Source of the DNA: Deuterostichococcus epilithicus
Taxonomy: Eukaryota; Chlorophyta; Trebouxiophyceae; Prasiolales; Stichococcaceae
Reading direction: 5' to 3'
DNA: 64,000 bases
NCBI GenBank assembly: GCA_033439295.1
Contig: JAVTLE010000004.1
Location: 1,116,012 to 1,180,011 of the forward strand
Both the position numbers and the translations under genes were made by a program. The notes beneath the pieces were generated by a model. That model did no database searches. It was not told where the DNA came from and worked only from the letters and a program-made list of their open reading frames with translations. The stretch's first letter is position 1, and each line of letters starts with the position of its first letter. Shown piece by piece: positions 1-10,200 of this stretch.

Positions 1-165
1 CGCATCACAGCGCCCAGGCGGCCTCCTCAGAAGCGACTGGCCGCCAGGGGGCATCGTCAGGATGCGCAAGGGACTGCTGCCATGGAGTGCCGCAAGCACG
101 CGGCGGCTGGCAGAGACATACACAGGTAATGCAGCTAGCAGATGCAATGCCGCCGCGCCACTCGC

Positions 166-3100
166 CTGGCCAGCCGCGTGAGCACGCGCACTTGGCCTGC
201 ATACGGCGTCAGGATGGCGGCACTCTGCACGTCGCCGCCCGCCAGCAGTGCCGCCATCACCCTGCAGGAACATGGTACACACGGTAAAGGACACAGCTTG
301 AGGAGGAGTGCAGGCTTCTGATGGCGTTCACATGTGCTAAGGAGATCGTGGTCGCCTCCCCGGAGACGTGCGGTCACCGCATAACGCACTTCAAGTTGTT
401 TGGAAGCAGCAAACAGGCGTCAGCGCCGGCAAAGATCAGATCGACAGGCGTGCCCGAGGGCCGGCTGCGCCTCCGATAGTTTGCTGAAGTTCGGGCTGCC
501 ACTGCTTTCGAGCAGGAGGAAAGGATCGCTGCTGGTGAGCTTCGCGTTCGAAAGCGCGCCTGAGGGCCAGCTCCGCCTCCCGCAGGTTGCTGAAGGAGCT
601 GCCGCCGCTGGCGCTGAATGACGGCCCTGCCGCGTCGGACCTGCTCTCCATGCCGTGCTCGCATGCCAGCAGCGCAACGGGCACGTTCGGGTTCGGCCAC
701 GCCAGCCCCTGCGGCGAGCACCGACAACGGCTGAAAAGTCGACGCGTGGCCTGGAAGCTCTACGGCCGGGACGAAGTTCAGACCTGTGGCGTGGAGTCCC
801 ATGCCCAACCACAAAGGCGTGGACCGAACGCTCTCAGAAGCATTTCGATGCCGTGGGGAATGCTTCCCCAACGACTCGTGGGAATGTAGCAGCGGTCGGG
901 AAGGAGATGTCTTCTGGTTTACCTGGGGTAGCGGCCGCTCTGAGGGCGGAACGCCCGACTTCAGCGCGCCGCGGTAGAAACGGTCCGACGGGAAGGCGGC
1001 GATGTCCGGGTGCATTCGGTACTGGGTGTCCAGCAGCAGCGGCGACACGTCTGCGGTGTCCACAGCGCAACGCATCAGCGCGGTGCTCCATCGCACAGTG
1101 GGCAAGCCCATGCGGCAAGCCCCGCGTGCAGGGCACCATGCTGCCAGGGCTGACTGGCTGCATGTCCTGCAAACTAGCAGCCGGCTGAAGGACTGCGTGA
1201 CATGCCTGCTGGCGCCTGCGATGCCCAAGCTCATTCCCCCGACAGCAGTCTCACCCAGCTCAGCAAGGCGGGCGAAGAGGGTGTCGTCAAGGCCATGTTC
1301 AAGGGCGATCGCCGACTTCACTGTGGGCGGCAGCTGCCGCGGGTCCCCCGCCATGATGCACGACTCCACACCCTTCACCTGCAGCAGGAGTGCTAAACAC
1401 TGGTCTAGTTTTCAGTCCGTTTCGACTTAGTTGATGTACTTCACCCGCCAGGATGCACGACTCCACGCCCTTCACCTGCAGCAGGAGGTTGGCGCTCGTT
1501 CTCCAACGCTGCACTGCTGGCATTTGGTCCGGGTTGGGAGCGAATGGGCTGCAAAAATTCATCACTCTGTAGACCTTGTTCCCCACCTCGTCATGCTGCC
1601 AGCCAGGCCGACATGAGTTGGCTGGTCAACGTCGGCCAGCATGCTCATCGGAGCAGCTCCTGCTTGCCACCGAGCATTGTGGCGTTTGGTAAAGGTGCAC
1701 ACACCAAGGGGATGAGGGTCATCGGCTCCGTCGCCTGCGTCGCTTCATCAATCACCAGCATGCGGAAGGAGCGGCCCGTGAGCCGCGGATCGCCGGCGCC
1801 TGCGCAGGTCGCCACCACCACCTGTGGCAAACAACATGTGTGCCACCTGATCCACGTGCTACCATGGAGGGCGCAGGCATGCGCCGCGCTCGCCAGGCGG
1901 CAGCAGCCGCGTTGCCGTTTTGCAGCCTGCAAGTGCACAGCGTGCGGCCGCCCTGGCGCGAGCCTTCAACTCGGCAACTCAGAGCGGCCGCTCGCAGCTG
2001 TTGCCCAGGTAGGTCTCGGTGCGTGCCCGAGACGCCGCGGTCGGGCCTGGCCGGCATTGGGCGCCGCCACGCAGTGTCGGCAAGACACGCAGAAATCCGT
2101 CAGCAGGGCCAATCCAGGTTCAAACTCGGATTTCAACCCAAGCACCTGCGCCTGCTCGAGCACGCGCGTCTCGGCGCCCCGCAGCAGCTTCGAGGCAGCC
2201 GCCTCCTGGTCCTTGGCCCGTTTCAGGGCGCCCTCCCGCTCTTCCGGGCTGCGCACGGCAGTAAAGTCTGCCGCGCCCGCACGCAGCCGCTGCGCGAACT
2301 GCCGCATCGCCACCGCCTGCGCACGGCGGAAGGGCGGTGTCCACAAGGGGGGCTGCAGCGGGCGACGCCGGGGGCTGCCGGGGTGGTGCAGCGCGTGACT
2401 TCGGGGCGCCTGTTGGTCCTTCAGGACGCCTGTTGATTCTTCTGGACGCCCGTCAACCCACCCGAGAGCCGACATGCCGGTGGAGCTGCGGCTGGGCTCG
2501 AGGGTTCCAGGGACGCCCGTCAGCCCTCAAGGCCGCAGGTCGTCTTGCCGCTCACCTGGGCGCCCTCTGGCGTGGCCTCGGCCAGCGCCGCGAGCGACCA
2601 GGGCCGGAGCGCCTCCCGCACGTTGGCCGGCTGCCCGACGCGCACGACCCGCATGCCGGGGACCTGCACCAAACCCTCCAGCAGGTTGTCCGCCGCTGCG
2701 TTGGTGCCGGCGGTGGCCAGGATGGGCCCGAAGCGCGCCGCAAAGGCGCGGCCCCGCTGCGCAGTGATGGCGCACACCATGGTGACCAGCGCCAGCAGCG
2801 TGCGCGTCTTGCCGGTGCCGGGCGGGCCCTGCGCACGGCAGGAGGGAGGCACTGTGGGAAGCTGTGTTGTTGCAACCGGGAGCAGACGGAGAGACGTGCT
2901 TGTGGTGGCGGACAGCTGGCAGGCACCGCCGCATGGCGGCGAGCTGCACCCGACGGCTGCGGGTCTCAACAGGCGGGATTCGGCGGCGAGGTCGTCCCCA
3001 CTGCAACCCCCCGGCTGGCTGGGGCCGCGGCACACCGTCTGAAGAATCATGACTTGGCACCACGATGCTACGAGGGAGTCTGCACAATAAATTGCCCCTG

Positions 3101-6100
3101 AGGGAAAGCTGACCCGGACGGCGCACCTGCCACAGGGTGCGCGTCTGCAGCAGGGCGCGTCCCGCCGCCTGCTTTATTGCTGTAGTTGACTTTTCTAAGT
3201 GACTTTTCTAATCTGTCACGCATATTTGTCTGTACGACTGAATGCGGCGGCGCACATGCCATAGGGTGTGCGTCTGCAACAGGGTATGGCCCACCGAACT
3301 GTGCCTTTCTCTCGTCTGGTGATGCGAATGGTCTCGTGAATCGCGGCGCACCTGCCACAGGGTGAGCGTCTGCAGCAGGGCGCGTCCCACCGCCTGCTTC
3401 TGGCTGTAGTTGAGGTTCGTGGCCGCGTCCATCTGCGCCCGGATCCCCGCCCGCCACCCCGCATCACCGGCCCACTCGCTCGGCTGGCATGCGAGCTGCT
3501 TCGCCTGCGCAAGACCAGCACCGCGCGAATGTTCAGTTGCCACCGTGCCTCTTGGAAAAACTCCATCCGGCCTAGGTGCCGCGACGTGCAAGCCCTGCTG
3601 CCGCTTGTTGCTGCATTGGTTCTCCCTCCCTCCTGGGCTCATGGGGGGCCGGGGGGGGGGTCGGGCCATCCAGTGTCCCTGCTGCTCAAGTCAGCACTCA
3701 GCCAGCACTGCTCATGCCGGCGCACGCAGCACGGCCCCCCATGGCGCCTGCCGCTTGCGCCGCAGCGCACTCACTCTGCGCACCCTGCAGGGCGTTCCAG
3801 CCCCAGCAAGCACGCCGCTCGACTCGCGAGCCGGACGAGTGATCTGTGCCACGATCGTGACAGCGAGGCAAGTCAAAGGGTACCCGCCTCGGGGGAGCCG
3901 AGCACGATGCAGCGCAGGCGCTTCTCCGGCTCAGTGGCGCGCCGCAGGTGCGGCAGAGCCTCGATGGCGGCGTACTGCCGCTCGGTGGTCGCGTCGATCG
4001 AGTTCTCGTCGATGCGCCACACCTGAGGAGCCTCTGCGCGCCAGCATTCATTGACTGGGTGATCATATAGACTGTACCTGTGTTCAGTTGAATTGGTGCC
4101 GGCAGGGCATCGGCGTGGGGGCTTACAGGCGTTCAAAGACGTTTTCATCTATGCGCCGTGCCAGCACCTCTGTGAGGCGGCAGCGGCAGGGCGACAGCCG
4201 TGGAGGAGCACGAAAGCGCACAGTGAAACATGACTCGAGCAATGTCACTCGGCAGGGTTTTCGCAGACATTAATGCGCTTACCTGCGCCCAGGGTCTGCA
4301 TGGCGAGCATGGCGGTGCTGTGCGAGTCCGACTCCACCACCACCCGCAGGTGACCAAGGCCCACCGACAGCACCGTGGCCGGCACCTTCATCTCGGCAGT
4401 GCTCAGCAGCACCGCAGACCGCTGCGATGGTGTACACAAAGGACGCGTCAGGGTTGTGCGGCACCACAATGATGGCTGTGCGGCTCAGCGGTGCGTAGTA
4501 CGACACTTCTCATTCATTCCTCATCCTCGATGACTTGATTTATTGTCAACAGCTAATATGATGCAGCTGAGATAATCCCCCGCTGACAGCATCTTGGACA
4601 CTGGCAGACTGTGGCACATATGCCGTTCCCTCCCTCAGCTCCTGTTCGCGGCCCGCCTGTCGCAGGCTGTTCAACACCCATGTGCTGGCACCACTTCCTG
4701 CGCATGCATCATCGCTTTGCAGGCACATAGCACCAAGAGAGCATGCACATGGCACCCGAAGCGGCGAGAATACGCAGCGGAGGGGGCATGTGGCCGCACC
4801 TGGGAGAAGCGGTGAAAGGGCAGCTGGCCGCCGTCGACCGGCGAGAAGCGCCACACCGCGCTGCCATGCAGCTGGCCGTGCGCCGCCGCCGCCAGGTCCG
4901 TCAGCACGATGCCATCCTCCCGCATGCGCGCCAGCGAATTCCTGCGCCACGACCAGGCCTTATATAATAATTCATATATGATAATGTTTTTATTCTTTGA
5001 AAGAAACGGCTTGGCGGGCTGCCCAGTGGCTTTCTCAGCAGCCAGCTCAGCATGCACAGTGGCGGTCGCGCCGCCTCCACGAGGCTCGCTGACGGCAGAA
5101 AGCCATGAGTCAGCATCTAGACTTGGAAGGCAGGTCGCGTCAATGAGTTGCAGAGGTGCGCACTGGGAGTACAGGCGCTTGACCGCCTCCTGCTCCTCGT
5201 CCGCCTCTGCCTGGATGGCCACAGACAGCCGCTCCTGCAGGCGACGACCGCCGCATAACGTTCAGCAGCAACAGTTAGGTGTGTAGCTGCGGCCTGAGGG
5301 CCCTTGGGCAGTACAGCACACCAGGGCACACGACTGCGGGGGCTGATGGTGCGATTTGAACGTGGCACGGCCATGGGCCATCGTCTGACACAAACGCAGC
5401 GGCAGGAGCCAGACCCATGCTCAGGTGAGGAATGAGGACCGAGTGGACGGCAAGATGCAGATGAGAACGTGGCTCCGCAACCGCACTCGCCTTGAGCTGC
5501 TCCGCCGACTGCAGGGCGGCGGGGGGCAGGCTGGGCAGCTCGCCCCGCGAGCCGAAAACTGTGGCCCGTGTTCCAGGCCGATTGACATCAAGGTGCGGGT
5601 CGTCCATCGTGACAAAGTCCCGCACGGGCGGCAGGCGAGCGGACCACACCGGAGCTGCACGGACAGTCTGCTGCTGCAGCGGCTGGTGCTGCTGCTGTGG
5701 CTGCTTGTACTGCTGCTGCTGCTGTTGCCGCTGCGGTTGCGCGTACGGCGGCGGCTGCCGGCGCTGCGGCGCTGATGCCTGCGCCGGTTGTGCGGCCCGC
5801 TGCTGGCTGGATCCTGGCTGGACCGACTGCATTTCTTGCCTCCGTGTCAACGGAGCAGGGTTTCTTTGGAACTCCTGCCGCGCGGCCGCCGTCTGCTGCT
5901 GCGGTGGCCGCTGCTTGGCTGCTCCGTCCCGGCCGGAGCCCGGCTGCCCGGCTGCAATCTGCTGCAGCCGCCGGCCTGCCTGCGACTGCGGCGCCGGCTG
6001 CTGTGGCACGGCTGCGCTGCCAGCATCCGGCGACCTCCGCAGAGTGCTGGGCGGCGCCCGCCGCCGCCGGCCGTCTGCTGCGCCGGTGGCGCCCAGCGGC

Positions 6101-6596
6101 TGCCGGACAGGCGCCTGCTGGGCAGGCACACGGTTCTACGCTTTGCAGGGTTCACTTCATGCTTGTGCTGAATCCTGGACCAAGCTCTCAGAGAAAGTAA
6201 AGACACAGAGCTGACTCACACGGCCGGCGCTCACTGAAGAGGATGCGAGCGGTCACCAGCCCAGGGGTGAAATGTAGCGCCTGCACTGCGCACCTGGCTG
6301 CTGGGTTGCGCGGGCTCGGCAGGGTCTTTGGAAGCCCTGGAGGCTGCGCAGCACAATCTGCTCACGTTGGAGCATTGCGCTCCGCCCGCGCACAGCCTGT
6401 GGCCGAAAGCCGGCATGCGCTGCGGATCAAGGCCGCTGCTACCGGCTGGTGCATGGCTCGAAGCATGCGTTGATGCCCCTGGGAGCACCAACTGTGCATT
6501 GAGACCGTTTGCTGCGCTCAGCGCCCTTGCGTGCTGTGCATTGCTGTGTGGCAAGGCTGTGTGCCGTGCATTGCCTGTCCAGATTGCTGCCCGCAT
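166..6596 (-). CDS. SMUBP-2/UPF1-like superfamily 1 helicase, C-terminus beyond left edge
   Basis: ATP-dependent SF1B DNA/RNA helicase of the UPF1/IGHMBP2 (SMUBP-2) group. Phase-consistent exons (minus): 6596-6294, 6117-5491, 5234-5164, 4941-4800, 4421-4283, 4033-about 3888, 3504-3352, 2828-2556, 2316-2146, 1821-1705, 1378-1255, 1050-923, 708-560, 261-166; the rest lies left of the window. Visible motifs in order: Q-motif NLNYSQKQAV ending exon 7, Walker A GPPGTGKT opening exon 8, VIDEATQATEP (Walker B) in exon 10, GDPRQLPPTV in exon 11, LLDTQYRMHPDIAAFPS in exon 12, and ILTPYAGQV in the last exon. Exons 3-5 resemble the SMUBP-2 N-terminal beta region. Exon 2 encodes a Q/P/A-rich stretch. Exon 1 is inferred from an ATG at 6596 plus phase match; its Ala/Ser/Arg-rich sequence could be an organelle presequence. 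Introns after exons 2, 13 and 14 use GC donors (5490, 559, 165). The donor of exon 6 is ambiguous. Family is secure; start and paralog identity are not. Confidence 0.87.
441..508 (-). repeat. Ghost copy of helicase exon 13 end plus donor
   Basis: Degenerate repeat of about 545-612, offset about 103-106 bp. It includes the last exon codons, the GC-donor region and a few intron bases. It lies in the following intron. Confidence 0.75.
1444..1490 (-). repeat. Ghost copy of helicase exon 11 start plus acceptor
   Basis: Near-identical to 1347-1393 over the acceptor CTGCAG and the first 12 or so codons (VKGVESCI), offset 97 bp upstream of the real acceptor. It diverges before the GDPRQ motif, so it is not the used exon. 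Confidence 0.85.
3121..3185 (-). repeat. Ghost copy B of helicase exon 7 end plus donor
   Basis: Copy of 3346-3412, offset 225 bp, or 129 bp from ghost copy C. It keeps an open frame resembling KQAVGRALLQT and an intact CAG|GTGCGCC donor, so it may be recent or even spliceable. Confidence 0.85.
3250..3292 (-). repeat. Ghost copy C of helicase exon 7 end plus donor
   Basis: More degenerate copy of 3346-3390, offset 96 bp from the real exon end. Confidence 0.8.
5660..5800 (-). repeat. CAG/CTG-rich stretch coding Gln-rich helicase N-terminus
   Basis: Imperfect CAG triplets in exon 2 give repeated Gln with Pro and Ala, a likely disordered and length-variable region. Confidence 0.8.
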
Positions 6597-7257
6597 GCCC
6601 GAGCTTGCGCAATGCTTTGCCTCAGAGCTACAGTGACAAATACAGCCGCGTCTGAAGTATCACGAAGTGTACATGATGCATGCGCATTTTCACGATTTGC
6701 CAACTAGTGTTTCTGTGATATTATTCCCTCGCTTGTTGGCAGGGGCAGACCACGCGATCGGTTCAACTTTCGAACGCATGTGGCTTTGCCTCAGAACGTG
6801 CCCCGCCAACAGGTGTAGCAGGTAGCTTGTGGTACTTGCTGCACCGCTGCAGTGTGTTGCAGCGCCTGATCCTGTTCTCGGAGACGGCAGTCCCGTCTGG
6901 CGAGCATCAATTGAAACTGGTGTCGGAGCGGCAGGCAGCTGGCCTGGTGCGTGGCCTCGGAGCACTGGGGCCGTTGAGATCCTGGCCTGCAGAACCAGCA
7001 TCGTTCTGGCTGGGCAGCGCTCGGCCTGTAGCAGCGATCGCACAACTCTGTACTATCTGCATTGGGTTCGAAGTTCCGCCCTGGCGCGGCTGATCGCCTA
7101 CGACCCTCGGCACGCACCGCAGCCCCAGCTTGAGAGCGTTCCAGACACGATCGACGCGCAGCCGGAGCCCGGCCCGGAGCCCGAGCTGGAGGGCGAGCTC
7201 GCACCGTCCCAGGCCGGGATTCGCCAGACGCAGCCGGGCACGGGCCGCCCGTCTGCA
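6597..7257. other. Divergent intergenic region, helicase / TLK
   Basis: About 660 bp lie between the inferred helicase ATG (6596, minus) and the chosen TLK ATG (7258, plus). It should hold both promoters and 5' UTRs. An open frame runs upstream of the TLK ATG from about 6829 without another ATG, so a longer TLK 5' exon cannot be excluded. No recognisable motif is seen. Confidence 0.5.
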
Positions 7258-10200
7258 ATGCTGCCGGCCCGCGACGCGTCGCGCGACAACCTCCTGGCAT
7301 CCGCAGCTAGCAACCCCGCCGTGCTCAACGCCTCCGAGGCGAAGTTGCGGGCCCTTGAGCAGCGGCTGACCGGGGGCGCTTTTGAGCAGCGGGCCTCCGC
7401 GCCGCCGCAGGCGCAGCCGCGCACAGGGCGGCCGCCGTTGTCACCGCGCAATCTTCACCGCGGCGCTTTTCAGACCATGCCCGGCGCCGCACGGGAGACG
7501 ACCACAGACTCCAGCCAGCCGGGCGCTGCGCCGACCGCCAGGTCAGCCTTTTTGCCACAGCAGCTCTGAGTTCCCACTCGACCCGCGAAAGCAGCTCTGC
7601 TCTTTGCAGCATCTTGTTCAGCGCTGCAGCAGCCCAGCCAGTAGAGAAGTCTCATCATGATCTGGTCAAAGCAATCCGCAAGGCATTGTGCTCTCAGGCG
7701 CCTGAGCCTGGGGGGATCCGAGGAGGCAGACGCCAGCCGCGGCACCGCAACGGGCTCCTTCGGCGTTATGCCGGGCCAGCCGGCTGCGCCCTCTCGCGTC
7801 CCGGCGGCAGCTGCAGGAGCTGCGNCGGCGGCGGCGGCGGCGGCGCCCCCCGCGCAGAACACACGAAAGCGCAAGAGCGGGGATGCCATCCCGCCGCCGC
7901 CAGCCTTCAACAGCCGCCAGGCGCGCACGCAACGCAGAGAAGAGCTGCATGTCCCATCACCCTGTTTTTAAAATGTGGCGCTCGTCCAAAAACATCCTGC
8001 ACATTGCATCGGCAGCAACACCCGGTTGGGGTGTCAAACGCAGCAAACAGAGTACCAATGTTTGTACACATGCGTTTATTCCTCATCTAACTGCTGAAGG
8101 ACGGTGCTGCGCCCCACTGCAGGCAGCAAGCAAGCGGGCGCAGAGCGCGTCGCCCAGCCTGTCGGCACCGGCGCAGCCAGCAGACGCCTCCGGCGCCACG
8201 CACGCGGCCGGCCAGCAGGAAGGCAACACCAGTAGCCGGCAGGTGCGCTATGCAGTTGGCGAGCAACATGCAAAGCTCGCGACTCCCTTCATCGACAGCA
8301 GTGCCAGGCTCTAGTCGTCTTTGTTGCACTCTTGCAGAATCCCACGCATTCCCTTCCTGCAAGGATCGGGCTGATCAGGAGGCATGCGGTCAGCGCCCTT
8401 CGTTTTCAATTTTGCCCTGCATGATGGGCATTTCCTGTCGCCTAATGTCGTTGGCGAGACGGCAAATGTATCGACGACTGTGCCGCCCTGTTACACAGGG
8501 CCGGACGCCGCCGACAGGCAAGAAGCAGGCGCCGCAGCAGAAGAACACGATCAACACGTACTTTGGCAAGCGGAAACATGGCGGCGGCGGGGGCGCCGCT
8601 GCCGGCGGCAGCGAGAGCTATCCCATTGTCGTCTCAGGTGCCGCTGCTTCTGCTTGCCGGTTGGTGCCTGCAACAGTGCTCATGCACTCTAGGAGTCAGT
8701 CTTGCCTGCGGCTGCACATCAGCCTCCAGCTGCAAAACCCCGATAGGCTGTTTTCTGTCTGAAACATTTGCAAGACACGCAGAGTCCTGATGTACAGAGT
8801 GCAATGCAGACCTTTGAATAACAGCTGCACGGCAGCCACAAATTTGCCGCAACATGCCGCCCCTTTCCAGGCGCCGTCACAAGCGACAGCGAAGCCACGG
8901 AGGCGGGGACATTAGCAGAGGCAGGCTGGACGCTCCGCGGCGGCGCAGCGGCGGCGCTGGCAGCAGACGGCGCTGACAGCGGCCGCGCAGACGGAGCCGT
9001 GCCACGGACACCACCCCGGCAGCGGTCCGCCGCAAAGCAGCCCGCCGGAAACGGCGCCGCATCCAAGCAGCAAGCTGCTGCAGCGGCAGGTCTGGCACGG
9101 CGATTGCAGGCCGCAGAGGCGCAGGTGGCATGCTCTCCCCTCAGCCTGAAGACGCTCCACAGCCTGAGGAGCCCCACATGGGCAGCTGAAGATGAGCAGA
9201 ATCGTGACTTGAGTATTGGATGTTGAGCGTTGCGACTGCTCGCCATCCACAGCTGTGGACCTGCAGAGGTTGACAACCATGATTCTGCTGGTGGACAGGT
9301 GGCCGAGCTCCAAGATCGTATCGCGGCCGATCAGGCCGCGGCGCAGCAGAGCGCCGCGGTGCAGCAACAGGAGGTGGCCGCGCTGCAGGCGGCGGCGCAA
9401 GCTGCGGCGGCCGAGTCGACGGACGTGCGGCAGCAGCTGGCGCAGGCTCAGGAGGAATTGGCGGCCACAAAGTGCGCATCGGACAATGGAAATTGAACAC
9501 TGTTTGCCAAGTGCGGGTGCATGTCTCGCTCGGGCACCGCCCGCTGTGACAGGGGGCCGGCTGGACATCGACAGGGCTACCGTCTTACCACTCAGCCCGG
9601 GCCTGGCATCACCTTGCACGAGGTTGCACGACATCCTTGCCGCCACCAGCCGGGCAGGCAGGCCTGCCAGTGAGGCAGGCGCCTCACCCCTCACACTGGC
9701 TCGCGGTTACCCCTTAACCCGACCTGATTCTGTGAAGGGACCTGACGGAGAAGCGGGAGCGGCGGGGGCGGGCGCTGGTCAGCCGGCTGGCGACGCAGCG
9801 CGCGGACGCGCAGCGCGAGGCCTCCCTGCTCAAGCTGCGCCAGGACAGCTGCCGCCTCGGCACGCTCAGCGCGCAGCGTAACGGCCCCCTCGGTGAGCTG
9901 GCATCCCGTGCCGACCCTGAGCCGAATGGACAGTCGCAGACTGCACAGCCCACAAAAGTCTGGCTGATTTGGGACTTCAGCACCTCTGGCGTCCTGGCTC
10001 ACCCATGAGACCCCGCCAAGAGGCGCATGGTCAAAGGTCAAGCCCTGTAAAACTGCTCGTAAGCTAACTCAAAAGGTGTGCACTTGTACGGCGCGGCAGC
10101 ACCGCTCGGCCCGCGTGGCTGAACCCAGGCCTCCCTGTCTTACTTCTGGGTCCCTGACCCCCAATGCTGACCCTGAGCCCTTCCCCGCTGGCCGCAGGCC

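Noticed and set aside
374-1378. 334-codon minus-strand open frame as a single-exon gene
   Set aside because: It contains true helicase exon pieces (GDPRQLPP, QYRMHP) but reads through introns between them; phase and family alignment need splicing.
2337-3101. 254-codon plus-strand open frame opposite the helicase
   Set aside because: Antisense shadow of the Walker A exon and its flanking introns, with Arg/Gly/Ala composition typical of GC-rich antisense frames and no family motif.
3121-3292. Ghost copies of helicase exon 7 as real mutually exclusive exons
   Set aside because: They have no acceptor of their own in register and the GPPGTGKT exon follows naturally from the first copy; kept as repeats, with splicing use left open.
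4965-4990. TATATAATAATTCATATATG as a TATA-type promoter
   Set aside because: It lies within helicase intron 3 between phase-matched exons; an AT-rich intron patch is simpler.
5492-6120. Long CTG/CAG plus-strand frames here as coding
   Set aside because: The minus-strand reading has the correct phase into the helicase; plus-strand Leu/Cys runs are the expected shadow of Gln codons.
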